Shown here piece by piece: positions 23,240-31,903 of a DNA stretch of 64,000 nucleotides. Made by a program: the position numbers and the translations under genes. Each line of letters starts with the position of its first letter. The first letter of the stretch is position 1. The notes under the pieces were generated by a model, which ran no database searches, was not told where the DNA came from, and worked only from the letters and a program-made list of their open reading frames with translations. The DNA is from Devosia aurantiaca (GTDB lineage Bacteria > Pseudomonadota > Alphaproteobacteria > Rhizobiales > Devosiaceae): NCBI RefSeq assembly GCF_011058215.1, contig NZ_JAALFG010000006.1:62001-126000 (forward strand), written 5' to 3'.

Positions 23240-24667
23240 ATGGGTAAGGTTACAGGCTTTCTCGAGATCGAACGCGAAGAAGCGCGCTATGAGCCCGCTT
23301 CCGATCGCATTCGCCATTTCGGCGAATTCATCATCCCCATGTCCGAAGGCCGCGTCGCCGATCAGGCGGCGCGCTGCATGGACTGCGGCATTCCGTTCTG
23401 CCACGGCGATACCGGCTGCCCGGTCCACAACCAGATCCCGGACTGGAACGACCTCGTCTATAACGGCGATTGGGAGGAAGCCTCGCGCAACCTCCATTCC
23501 ACCAACAACTTCCCTGAATTCACCGGTCGCATCTGCCCCGCGCCCTGCGAGGAAGCCTGTACCCTCAACCTCGAGGACACCCCCGTCGCCATCAAGACGG
23601 TGGAACAGGCCATCGCCGACAAGGCCATCCGCAATGGCTGGGTCAAGCCCGCAACGCCCGAAGCCAGGACCGGAAAGAAGGTCGCTATCGTCGGCGCCGG
23701 TCCTGCCGGCATGGCTGCCGCCCAGCAGCTGGCCCGCGCCGGTCACGAAGTCCACCTCTTCGAGCGCGAGCCCAAGGCCGGTGGTCTCCTCCGCTACGGC
23801 ATCCCCGACTTCAAGATGGAAAAGGACCATATCGACTTCCGCGTGTCGCAGATGGAAGCGGAAGGCGTCACCTTCCACTACGGCGCCAATATCGGCGTCA
23901 CCCTGCCCCTTTCCGATCTGCAGCGCGACCATGATGCCGTGCTCTTGACCGGCGGCGCCGAAAAGCCCCGCCCTGTCGATGTCGAAGGCCTCGACTATGC
24001 CGGCGTCCACTTCGCCATGCCCTTCCTCGTGCAGCAGAACCGTCGCGTCGGTGGCGAAGACGTCTCCGACCAGTTCCAGCTTTCGGCCGCCGGCAAGCAT
24101 GTCGTCGTCGTTGGCGGCGGCGACACGGCTTCCGACTGTGTCGGCACCTCGTTCCGCCAGGGCGCCATTGCCGTCACCCAGCTCGACGTCCGCCCGATGC
24201 CGCCCGAACTCGAAGACAAGCTCACCAACTGGCCCAATTGGGCGGTCAAGATGCGCACGTCATCGTCGCAAGCCGAAGGCGCCATCCGCGAATTCTCCGC
24301 CGGCACCATGAAGATCGTCGGCAATGCCAAGGGTCAGGTTACCGGCGTCGAATGCGCCCGCGTCGACCGCAAGCGCGTCGCCATCCCCGGCTCCGAATTC
24401 ATTATCAAGGCCGACCTCGTCCTCCTCGCCATCGGCTTTGCCGGCCCGATCCAGGATGGCATGCTGACCGAGTTGGGCGCCGATCTCGACAAGCGCGGCA
24501 ATCTCTTCGCCGACACCATGAGCTACCGCACCACCGTACCGAAGGTCTATGCCGCCGGCGACATGCGCCGCGGCCAGTCCCTGGTCGTCTGGGCCATCCG
24601 CGAAGGCCGCCAGGCCGCCCGCTCCATCGACCTCGACCTGATGGGCAAGACCGCCCTGCCGCGCTGA
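23240..24667 (+). CDS. gltD: Glutamate synthase (NADPH) small subunit
   Basis: Beta subunit of GOGAT, 475 residues. It takes electrons from NADPH through FAD and passes them through [4Fe-4S] clusters to the alpha subunit. N-terminal cysteine clusters ([18 protein letters not shown] and [12 protein letters not shown]), the FAD fold [14 protein letters not shown], the NADPH fold [13 protein letters not shown] and the closing [18 protein letters not shown] are all present. The start ATG has AAGGGAGAG upstream. Ordinary length; the frame is intact, unlike gltB. Confidence 0.97.
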   Translation: MGKVTGFLEIEREEARYEPASDRIRHFGEFIIPMSEGRVADQAARCMDCGIPFCHGDTGCPVHNQIPDWNDLVYNGDWEEASRNLHSTNNFPEFTGRICPAPCEEACTLNLEDTPVAIKTVEQAIADKAIRNGWVKPATPEARTGKKVAIVGAGPAGMAAAQQLARAGHEVHLFEREPKAGGLLRYGIPDFKMEKDHIDFRVSQMEAEGVTFHYGANIGVTLPLSDLQRDHDAVLLTGGAEKPRPVDVEGLDYAGVHFAMPFLVQQNRRVGGEDVSDQFQLSAAGKHVVVVGGGDTASDCVGTSFRQGAIAVTQLDVRPMPPELEDKLTNWPNWAVKMRTSSSQAEGAIREFSAGTMKIVGNAKGQVTGVECARVDRKRVAIPGSEFIIKADLVLLAIGFAGPIQDGMLTELGADLDKRGNLFADTMSYRTTVPKVYAAGDMRRGQSLVVWAIREGRQAARSIDLDLMGKTALPR

Positions 24668-24672
24668 GAAGC

Positions 24673-24742
24673 GTGCCGAAGGCAAAATCGCGCCGGTGGC
24701 GAGATTTTAGCTGAGCAGGCCTTGAGGGCTACGCCCGAATGG
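24673..24742. repeat. Dispersed intergenic repeat A, copy 2
   Basis: Same element as at 1957-2025. The stem is AAAATCGCGC/GCGAGATTTT (24684-24693 with 24699-24708). Compared with copy 1, two stem columns changed on both sides together (G-C to A-T, T-A to G-C), and one pair is broken. Confidence 0.7.
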
Positions 24743-24768
24743 CCCAGACGCGCCACAAACGCGATCTG

Positions 24769-24801
24769 TCCCTCCCCTATCAGGGGAGGCTAGGTGGGGG
24801 T
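24769..24801. repeat. Palindromic repeat B, CCCTCCCC/GGGGAGG type
   Basis: CCCTCCCCTATCAGGGGAGG hairpin followed by CTAGGTGGGGGT, the same pattern as several other gaps in the window. It lies directly after repeat A, as in the first gap. Confidence 0.6.
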
Positions 24802-24836
24802 ATTGTCCCGCAAACGCGATTTCCCTTGGATCTGAA

Positions 24837-25379
24837 ATGCCCCAAGCCCCCTACACTGTCGACGAGCTGATCTCCGCCAAAGCCATCGCCGCCCGCGTCG
24901 AGGGCCTGGCTCGAGATATCTCCACCCATTTCGCGGATACCGACAAGCTCGTCGTCGTGGGCCTCCTCCGCGGTTCGTTCATCTTCATCGCCGACCTCGT
25001 GCGCGAGATCGACCTGCCGGTGGAAGTCGATTTCCTTGAAGCCTCGTCCTATGGCGATGCCATGGAATCGAGCCGCGAAGTGCGCATCCTCAAGGACCTG
25101 CGCGGCGAAATCGCCGGCCGCGATGTCCTCGTCGTCGAAGATATCATCGACACCGGCCACACGCTCAAGCACGTGCTCGAAATCCTCGAGACGCGCCACC
25201 CCCGCCGCATGGAAGTCTGCGCCCTCCTCAACAAACCATCCCGCCGCGAGGCCCATGTTCCGGCAAAATGGATCGGCTTCGACATCCCCGACGAATTCGT
25301 CGTCGGCTACGGCATCGACTACGCCCAGCGCAACCGCAACCTGCCCCATATCGGCAAGGTCCGCTTCCTCGAAAGCTAG
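24837..25379 (+). CDS. hpt: Hypoxanthine phosphoribosyltransferase
   Basis: Cytoplasmic purine-salvage enzyme of 180 residues that makes IMP (and often GMP) from base and PRPP. The PRPP-binding loop [14 protein letters not shown], the flexible-loop region [10 protein letters not shown] and the C-terminal [20 protein letters not shown] are standard. Start at ATG 24837. It is flanked on both sides by palindromic repeats, so it is probably a single-gene unit. Confidence 0.95.
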   Translation: MPQAPYTVDELISAKAIAARVEGLARDISTHFADTDKLVVVGLLRGSFIFIADLVREIDLPVEVDFLEASSYGDAMESSREVRILKDLRGEIAGRDVLVVEDIIDTGHTLKHVLEILETRHPRRMEVCALLNKPSRREAHVPAKWIGFDIPDEFVVGYGIDYAQRNRNLPHIGKVRFLES

Positions 25380-25396
25380 TGCCGCGGCTCTTGCGC

Positions 25397-25490
25397 CTCC
25401 CTCCCCCTTGAGGGGAGGGACCGAGGGTGGGGGTCCATCAGTGGACCACTGCACCACCCCCACCCCAGCCCTCCCCCTCAAGGGGGAGGG
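25397..25490. repeat. Two inverted copies of palindromic repeat B
   Basis: Left copy CCTCCCTCCCCCTTGAGGGGAGGG with ACCGAGGGTGGGGGT; right copy in inverse orientation (ACCCCCACCCCAGCCCTCCCCC TCAAGGGGGAGGG, read across 25454-25490). Together they make one long hairpin between two convergent genes, with inner arms TCCATCAGTGGA. Confidence 0.65.
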
Positions 25491-25524
25491 AGCAGATGAT
25501 CCGAGTTGGTCACCCGCAGGCCCC

Positions 25525-27076
25525 CTACATCACCGCCCCAACCTGCCACGGCACAAACTCATTGTCGCCATAGCCCAGCTCTTCCGACTTCGTCCGCTCC
25601 CCCGACGCCACCCGTAGCATCAAATCGAAGATCTGCCGGCCCTTGTCCTCGATGCTCACGCCCTCGACGATGTCGCCGCAATTGATGTCCATGTCGTCCG
25701 TCATTCGTGCATAAACATCGGAGTTGGTCGCGAGCTTGATCGACGGCACCGGCTTACATCCATAGGCCGAGCCGCGCCCCGTGGTAAAGGCGAGGATATT
25801 GGCGCCGCCAGCCACCTGCCCGGTCGCCGACACCGGATCAAAGCCCGGCGTGTCCATGAACACGAACCCCTTTTCGGTGACCTTTTCGGCATATTCGTAG
25901 ACCGCCGTCAGCGGCGTCGTGCCACCCTTGGCCGCCGCACCAAGCGATTTTTCAAGGATCGTCGTCAACCCGCCCAGCTTGTTGCCCGGCGAGGGATTGT
26001 TGTTCATCTCGCCATGATTGCGCCGGGTGTAATCCTCCCACCACTTGATCCGGCTGATCAGCTTTTCGCCCACTTCGCGTGATGCCGCACGGCGAGTGAG
26101 AAGATGCTCAGCGCCATAGATTTCGGGCGTTTCCGAGAGAATAGCGGTGCCGCCATTACGCACCAAAATGTCCGCTGCATAGCCCAGCGCCGGGTTGGCG
26201 GTGATGCCCGAATAGCCATCCGACCCGCCGCATTGCAGCGCCAGCGTCAGCTCGCTAGCATCCACCGTCGTCCGGCGCGCCGCCGCGGCGACAGGCAGCA
26301 TCTCCTTGACCTTTTCGACACCCCACTCGATCATCCGTTTGGTGCCGCCGCGCTCCTGGATGGTCATCGACTGGAAAGCGTCGCCCTCCTCAATGCCATA
26401 AAGCTCTTTCATCCGCCCGATCTGGAACACTTCGCAGCCAAGGCCCACCAGCAGGGCAGCGCCGAGATTAGGGTTGGACGTATAGCCCCACTGCGTGCGC
26501 TTCAAAATATCGAAGCCCTCGCCGCGCGACTCCATTCCGCAGCCCGTGCCATGCACAAAGGGTACGACGCCGTCGATCTCCGGATAGTCGTCGAGGATGC
26601 CCGAGCGATTGATCGCCTCGGCCACGAACTTTGCCACCGTCGCCGAGCAATTGACCGAGGTCAGGATGCCGATGAAATTGCGCGTCCCCACCGAGCCATT
26701 GGCACGGCGATATCCCTCGAATGTCGCCCGCTGCTCGACCGGTAGGAAGTCGACCGGCACGGCGCCTTCGGCAAAGGCGTAGTCGTGATGGAGGGTGCCA
26801 TCGGCGCCGCCCATTCCGCAATTGTGCTCATGCACCCAGTCGCCGGGAATGATCGCTTCCTTGGCAAAGCCGATGATCTGCCCGAACTTGCGGACTGCCT
26901 CGCCCGCCATGATCGGCCGCGTGGCGAACTTGTGCCCCTTGGGCACGCGCCGGACGACATTGATCCCCTGCTGCGTCGGCGTCCCCACATCGAGATTTGC
27001 TCAGCGCCACGGCAATATTGTCGAGCGCGTTCAGCACCAGTGTCTTGCCCTCGGGGCGGGTCATGATGTCGGTCAT
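25525..27076 (-). CDS. UxaA-type (altronate/galactarate) sugar-acid dehydratase, frameshifted
   Basis: A dehydratase of about 516 residues after repair: an N-terminal SAF domain (KTLVLNALDNIAVALSN, then GINVVRRVPKGHKFA) fused to the large D-galactarate dehydratase/altronate hydrolase domain (GYRRANGSVGTRNFIGILTSVNCS, FVHGTGCGM, LALQCGGSDGYSG). The family removes water from aldonic or aldaric acids to give 2-keto-3-deoxy acids, with a metal or Fe-S centre. The frame breaks at TTT 26996-26998 (one extra base) between the two domains. The GntR regulator is divergent and the FucU and FAH genes lie beyond it, so L-fuconate or a related acid is a better guess than altronate. Confidence 0.88.
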
Positions 27077-27193
27077 TGTGGTCGATCTTCCAGGGGCCAG
27101 TGGAATGCGGTCTGCATCGCAACTTGCCGGATGCTGCACCCCGATTGGCGAACGTATAGGGGGAACATCGGCTTGTTATTCAGCGTAGCTCTG

Positions 27194-27207
27194 ACTAACA
27201 TGTTAGC
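27194..27207. promoter_or_regulatory. Palindromic operator ACTAACATGTTAGC
   Basis: A 12-bp perfect palindrome CTAACATGTTAG (27195-27206) between the divergent dehydratase and GntR genes. It recurs, one base longer, upstream of lldD at 41451-41464. Its size and symmetry fit a GntR/FCD repressor, and its position allows control of both genes here. Confidence 0.65.
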
Positions 27208-27269
27208 ATGAAAACGGAAGCCGGTCCCTATCAATTTCTGCCGCCCCCGGCACCTTTGCGCGCGGCAGC

Positions 27270-27956
27270 GTGACCGTCGACGTGACCAATACCTTGCGCG
27301 ACGCTATCGTGACGCTCGCTTTGCCGCCAGGCGCCATGCTCGACAAATCCGCGCTCTGCACCCAGCTCGGCGTTTCGCGCTTCCCGGTCAGCGAAGCTTT
27401 GGCCCGTCTGGCCGACGAAGGTCTCGTCGACATCGCCCCGCAGCGCGGCACGACCGTGTCCCTCGTAAAGATTGCCGACGTGCGCGAATATATGCTCATC
27501 CGCAAAGGCCTTGAGTCAGAAGCCTTGCGCGTCTTAATCGGCCGGCACGACGCCGAGGTCATCGACAGCCTTCATGCCAATATGGCGGCGCAACGCGAAG
27601 CCGCGTCCCGCGATGATGCCGATACCTTCCATGGCATCGACGTCGATTTTCACGACATCATCTTTCGCTGCATGCGCCTGACCAAGGTCAAGTCCATCAT
27701 CGACCGGGCCCGAGCCAATCTCGATCGCGCCCGGCGCCTCATCATCACGCCCCGCCGCCTCGCCCATACGATCGACGAGCACCAGGCGATCTTCGATGGC
27801 ATTCTGGCCGCCGACACCGCCATGGCCATGGCGGCCATCCGTGCTCACATCGACGCGGTCATGGTCGAGCTTTTCGCCTTTGCTCAGGAACACCCCGAGC
27901 TTTTCGCCGACGGCGCTGATTTTGCCGCCGAAACCAACGACTTCCCCTTCGGTTGA
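27270..27956 (+). CDS. GntR family (FCD domain) transcriptional regulator
   Basis: Winged-helix DNA-binding domain at about residues 5-70 (LRDAIVTLALPPGAMLDKSALCTQLGVSRFPVSEALARLADEGLV) and an FCD ligand domain at about 80-215 with metal-type residues in DFHDIIF and DEHQAIFDGI. FCD regulators usually sense sugar acids or other carboxylates. The start is uncertain: GTG 27270 is used, but a likely longer N-terminus starts at ATG 27208 (MKTEAGPYQFLPPP) if one C is restored in C5 27244-27248. It lies next to the ACTAACATGTTAG operator, so autoregulation and control of the sugar-acid genes are likely. Confidence 0.88.
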   Translation: MTVDVTNTLRDAIVTLALPPGAMLDKSALCTQLGVSRFPVSEALARLADEGLVDIAPQRGTTVSLVKIADVREYMLIRKGLESEALRVLIGRHDAEVIDSLHANMAAQREAASRDDADTFHGIDVDFHDIIFRCMRLTKVKSIIDRARANLDRARRLIITPRRLAHTIDEHQAIFDGILAADTAMAMAAIRAHIDAVMVELFAFAQEHPELFADGADFAAETNDFPFG

Positions 27957-27968
27957 CCGGACCCCACC

Positions 27969-28406
27969 ATGCTCAAGAATATCCCGCCCCTGCTCGGCCC
28001 CCAACTGCTGTCGACGCTTCGCGCCATGGGTCACGGCGACGAAATCGTCATCGCCGACGCCAATTTCCCAGCCGAGTTCTTGGGACCGCTGACCATGCGC
28101 GCCGATGGCATTTCGGCAACGGACATGCTCGAAGCCGTGCTCACCGTCATGCCGCTCGATGAATTCGTCGACGAAGCCGCCATCGGCATGGCCGTGGTCG
28201 GCAATCCCGATGCGCGCGAACCGATCTATGACGCATTTCAGGACATCATCACCCGGCACGAGCCGAAGATGTCCTTCACCACCATCGAGCGCTTCGCCTT
28301 CTACGACCGCGCCCGCAAGGCTGCAGCCGTCATCCAGACCGGCGAGAGCCGGCTCTATGCCAACATCATCCTCAAGAAGGGCATCATTCGCCCCTCTGCC
28401 GCCTAA
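27969..28406 (+). CDS. RbsD/FucU family sugar mutarotase
   Basis: A 145-residue protein of the RbsD/FucU fold. These decameric enzymes speed up anomer exchange of L-fucose or D-ribose. LLSTLRAMGHGDEIVIADANFPAE holds the conserved catalytic His and Asp region, and the C-terminus SRLYANIILKKGII is the family end. FucU-like length and the ERFAFYDRA segment favour the fucose branch. Twelve bases after the GntR gene and 17 before the FAH hydrolase gene, so one operon. Confidence 0.9.
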   Translation: MLKNIPPLLGPQLLSTLRAMGHGDEIVIADANFPAEFLGPLTMRADGISATDMLEAVLTVMPLDEFVDEAAIGMAVVGNPDAREPIYDAFQDIITRHEPKMSFTTIERFAFYDRARKAAAVIQTGESRLYANIILKKGIIRPSAA

Positions 28407-28423
28407 CCCAAGAAGGACCAAGC

Positions 28424-29284
28424 ATGAAACTGCTCCGCGTCGGTGCCAAGGGCGCCGAAAAGCCCGCCATCCTCGCCGATGACGGCATCATTCGCGATCT
28501 GTCCGGCATTGTTCCCGATATCGGCGGCACGACGCTTCTCGACGAAGGTCTGGACAAAATCCGCGCCACCGACATATCCGCGCTGCCTGAGCTTAGCGCC
28601 AGCGAACGCATCGGTCCCTGCGTCGCCAATGTCGGCAAGTTCATCTGCATCGGCCTCAACTATGCCGACCACGCCGCCGAAACTGGCGCCAAGATACCCG
28701 AGGAGCCGATCATCTTCATGAAGGCGACCAGCGCCATCATCGGCCCCAATGACGACGTGATCATCCCCAAGAACGCCATCAAGCCGGACTGGGAAGTTGA
28801 ACTCGCCGTCGTCATCGGCAAGGAAGCTCGCTATGTCGAGGAAGCCGATGCGCTCGACCACGTTGCCGGCTATTGCGTCTGCAACGACGTCTCCGAACGC
28901 CACTTCCAGACCGAACGCGGCGGCACCTGGGACAAGGGCAAGGGCGCCGACACCTTTGGCCCGATCGGCCCTTGGCTCGTCACCAAGGACGAAGTCGCCG
29001 ATCCGCAGAACCTATCCATGTGGCTCGAAGTCGACGGCCACCGCTACCAGGATGGCTCCACCAAGACCATGGTCTTCGGCGTCGCCAAGCTCGTCTCCTA
29101 TGTCAGCCACTTCATGAGCCTCCAGCCTGGCGACGTCATCACCACCGGCACCCCGCCCGGCGTCGGCATGGGCATCAAGCCCGAGCCCGTCTGGCTCAAA
29201 CCCGGCAACGTCATGCATCTGGGCATCGAAGGCCTAGGCGAACAGCGCCAGAATGTCCGGGCGTACAGCGCCGCAGATAAGTAG
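28424..29284 (+). CDS. FAH family hydrolase, likely 2,4-diketo-3-deoxy-L-fuconate type
   Basis: A 286-residue fumarylacetoacetate-hydrolase-fold enzyme. Metal ligands fall in DWEVELAVVIGKEAR (two acidic residues) and YCVCNDVSER; the substrate loop QTERGGTWDKGKGADTFGPIGPW and ITTGTPPGVGMG are typical of the subgroup listed as ureidoglycolate lyase or diketo-deoxy-fuconate hydrolase. The latter splits 2,4-diketo-3-deoxy-L-fuconate into pyruvate and L-lactate. Its place behind a FucU mutarotase supports that reading; substrate specificity cannot be proven from sequence. Ribosome site AAGAAGGA precedes the ATG. Confidence 0.87.
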   Translation: MKLLRVGAKGAEKPAILADDGIIRDLSGIVPDIGGTTLLDEGLDKIRATDISALPELSASERIGPCVANVGKFICIGLNYADHAAETGAKIPEEPIIFMKATSAIIGPNDDVIIPKNAIKPDWEVELAVVIGKEARYVEEADALDHVAGYCVCNDVSERHFQTERGGTWDKGKGADTFGPIGPWLVTKDEVADPQNLSMWLEVDGHRYQDGSTKTMVFGVAKLVSYVSHFMSLQPGDVITTGTPPGVGMGIKPEPVWLKPGNVMHLGIEGLGEQRQNVRAYSAADK

Positions 29285-29336
29285 TTTATCCGATCGTTTA
29301 TCCACGCTAGGCTGAGCCCCACACCGGGGCTCGCCT

Positions 29337-29741
29337 TTGTCCAAGCTGGCAATCTTCATTCTGCAGAACGGGATCTTGAACGACGGAACGAACGAGCGTT
29401 TCGCCTGCACATTTCGCGATGAACTCAGCTTCTCAAGCCGAATCGGCGAGCCGCTGCTTATCGCCAATATTGGCTCAACCCAGGACCAAGGCTTCATAGC
29501 GCTTGGCGAGCTGGACGGCTTTGCAACCGAGAACGACGGCACGGTTGCCATGGTGAGTTCAATCCAAAATTTCCCGAGCGTCGCCGCATTTCGCCAGGAA
29601 ATTCCGGCAACACCAGGGATGTTCGAAGTCTCTGACGCCACCTATAAAGATGTCATCGGAATGGTTGTTGGTAGCGACTTCGATGAAGCCGCCGTCGAGT
29701 TCTGGTCAGGAACATGGACGGGCCCGAACCGTCTCACCTAA
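29337..29741 (+). CDS. Hypothetical protein, atypical composition
   Basis: A possible 134-residue protein starting at TTG. No family is recognised. It has no membrane segment and is rich in acidic and aromatic residues (FEVSDATYKDVIGMVV, EFWSGTWTGP). The DNA is visibly poorer in G and C than its neighbours and uses more A/T-ending codons, which suggests acquired DNA. It is convergent with the kinase gene and overlaps its end by four bases. The frame is open through the whole interval, but codon support is modest. Confidence 0.5.
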   Translation: MSKLAIFILQNGILNDGTNERFACTFRDELSFSSRIGEPLLIANIGSTQDQGFIALGELDGFATENDGTVAMVSSIQNFPSVAAFRQEIPATPGMFEVSDATYKDVIGMVVGSDFDEAAVEFWSGTWTGPNRLT

Positions 29742-30676
29742 ACTGTACCAAGCACCGCATCCACCTCCGCCCGGCTCGGCGGCTGGCAGCCCTTGCGGCC
29801 GCAATTGATCCCCGCTACCACGGCGCCAAACCGCAGCATTTCGCCTAACTGCGCCTCGCTCAACCCCAACAGGGCGTCCGCCTTGAGCGCATCGGCCTCC
29901 TGGAGCCAGGTGAGAATGCCAGCCATCAGGCTGTCCCCTGCCCCCACGGTATCGCCAAACACCGGCGGCCGGTAGATCGAGCCCGTTGCCGTTGCTTCGC
30001 GCGTAAAGGCGCGCGATCCGCCTTCACCCAGCGTCACGACCACCAGTTCGCAATTGGGCCGATCGAGCAGCGCGTCGGCATGGCTTTCGATGCTCATGCC
30101 CGGATGAAGCCACTCGTGGTCTTCTTCCGAAAGCTTGATGATATGCGCCAGATCGAGAAAATGCCCCAGCCGCTCGCGATAACCCGTTTCGTCATCGACC
30201 AGCTTTTCGCGCACATTGATGTCGAACGAGACCGTCGCGCCGCGTCCGATCGCCGCCTTGACCACATCGCCCCACACCGCGGCGTCTTCGGGCAGGATCG
30301 GGCAAAATCCCCCGATCTGATAAAGCTCGACGCTGCGCGGCAGCGCCGCCATCAGGCCGTCGCGCGTAAAGGCCCGGTCCGCGCCGCGCTCGAACACATA
30401 GGACGCCTGCATCTTGTCGTTGAAGCTGACGATGGCCTTGGTGGTCGGTGCCGCGACGCGCTCCTCGAGCAGCACCGAAACGCCCGCCTCGGCAAGCGGC
30501 ATCAGCAGCAGATCGCCATACTCGTCCTGGCTGATTGGGCACAAAAAGCCGGTCTCGTTGCCGAGCTTGCGCAGGGCGATCGCGCAATTGAAGGGCGAGC
30601 CGCCCGCCAATGCCAGTCGAGTGCCATCGCTCCCGGGCACCAGATCAATAAGGCTTTCCCCGCCCACAACAAACAT
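29738..30676 (-). CDS. PfkB family carbohydrate kinase (fructokinase-like)
   Basis: A 312-residue ribokinase-fold sugar kinase. N-terminal GGESLIDLVPG and GGSPFNCAIALRKLG bind the sugar, and VFGDTVGAGDSLMAGIL holds the anion hole and catalytic Asp. The GDTVGAGD form and length fit the fructokinase branch, but 2-keto-3-deoxy-gluconate kinases look similar. AAGGAG lies seven bases before the ATG. The neighbouring genes are on the other strand; a role alongside the sugar-acid block is possible but not shown. Confidence 0.88.
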   Translation of the reverse strand: MFVVGGESLIDLVPGSDGTRLALAGGSPFNCAIALRKLGNETGFLCPISQDEYGDLLLMPLAEAGVSVLLEERVAAPTTKAIVSFNDKMQASYVFERGADRAFTRDGLMAALPRSVELYQIGGFCPILPEDAAVWGDVVKAAIGRGATVSFDINVREKLVDDETGYRERLGHFLDLAHIIKLSEEDHEWLHPGMSIESHADALLDRPNCELVVVTLGEGGSRAFTREATATGSIYRPPVFGDTVGAGDSLMAGILTWLQEADALKADALLGLSEAQLGEMLRFGAVVAGINCGRKGCQPPSRAEVDAVLGTV

Positions 30677-30831
30677 GGTTCGCGCTCCTTTTGCGTGCGC
30701 ATAGCATTTCGCTCATGCGCTCACTAGCGCTTGATTGTGTAACCCACGTTAAAGATTACATCTTCCGAACTTTGGCAGAATCCGCTACGCCCAATACTGA
30801 CGAGGGACATTCGTCACAAAAAGATTTTCAA

Positions 30832-31454
30832 ATGAGCATACTAGAGCAGACCCCACGCGTAGAGATTTGGACACCCGAACGGCAAAATTTCAGGGCCGTC
30901 ACTGAAGGCACATCACTGATGGCTTGGGCCACCGATGTGGACGGGCATTGTTTTTACATGAGCCCGGAATGGCATCGCTTCACCGGCACCGATCCTGGGG
31001 CAGGACTGGGGTTTAACTGGCTGCTTGCAATCCATCCGGACGATGTCGTCAACGTCCGCCAGGCTTTTTCACCGCCAACGATACCCAACAAGCCTATGGC
31101 ATCGCCTACCGTCTAGTTCGCCCCGATGGGCATTATACTCTGGCATGGGCGGTGGGCCTGCCCAAGTTCAGCGACACCGGCGTGTTTCAGGGCTATTTCG
31201 GCACTACCTTCCCCATCGAGCATGACCAGCTTCGCGCGCTCACCCATCGCGGTCCCAATTACCGGGAACTGAGCGACCGGGAACGCGATGTGCTGCGCCA
31301 TCTGGCGGAAGGGAAAAGCAGCGAGGAAGTCGCTGAAGCCATGGGCATTACCCGCCGTACGGTGGAAAGCCACGTTGCCAATGCCGGCACCAAACTTGGC
31401 GGCCTCAACCGGGTCCACACCGTGGTGCGTGCCCTGCGCCTTAACGAGATTTAG
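30832..31454 (+). CDS. PAS domain-LuxR type HTH regulator, frameshifted
   Basis: A transcription regulator of about 207 residues after repair. Residues about 25-125 form a PAS fold (LMAWATDVDGHCFYMSPEWHRFTG, WLLAIHPDDV), and the C-terminal part is a GerE/LuxR helix-turn-helix (LSDRERDVLRHLAEGKSSEEVAEAMGITRRTVESHV). The frame changes at T5 31065-31069; a sixth T gives RQAFFTANDTQQAYGIAYRLVRPDG. The sensed signal is unknown. The 155 bases upstream are A/T-rich and probably carry the promoter shared with the divergent kinase gene. Confidence 0.85.
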
Positions 31455-31758
31455 CCCAGGCGAGGCTCAGGGGCTGCATGTCCATGAGCTCGCCCCACTC
31501 ATCCGGCCAGACGCTGCGATCGCCTGACAGCACCATGCCGGCGCCGGAAAGACCAGCCAGGAGCACGCCATAGCCGAGCGCCACGGCAAGGCTCATATAC
31601 TCGTCCTCGCGCCGGACATCCATGTTGTCGTCGCGCAGGCGATCGACGACGATCTCGGGAGATCGAACCCGCGCCATCGGTAAATTGTCCCGCCAGACCA
31701 TCTGCAAGACGATGTAGCCCGCTGGTGCGCCAGCCATGTAGACGAAGCGGCCGATCAT
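31441..31758 (-). CDS. Hypothetical protein with one membrane segment
   Basis: A 105-residue protein of no known family. A hydrophobic segment (LAVALGYGVLLAGLSGAGMVL) lies at about 58-78; the N-terminal part is mixed and basic (PMARVRSPEIVVDRLRDDN). It overlaps the 3' end of the convergent LuxR-type gene by 14 bases. Codon use is typical of the genome, which supports it as real, but no homolog can be named. Confidence 0.55.
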   Translation of the reverse strand: MIGRFVYMAGAPAGYIVLQMVWRDNLPMARVRSPEIVVDRLRDDNMDVRREDEYMSLAVALGYGVLLAGLSGAGMVLSGDRSVWPDEWGELMDMQPLSLAWAKSR

Positions 31759-31903
31759 AGCATTTTCCAGAGTTTACGCATGTTAAAGCGTGAGGTGCAG
31801 GAGCCGCATGGCGCGATTGCCCGAACCGGTCCGCACCAAATACGTACCACTATTTACGGTGCGTCAATAAGGGTTAGTACGTGGCCGCATTGATACCTTT
31901 TAG

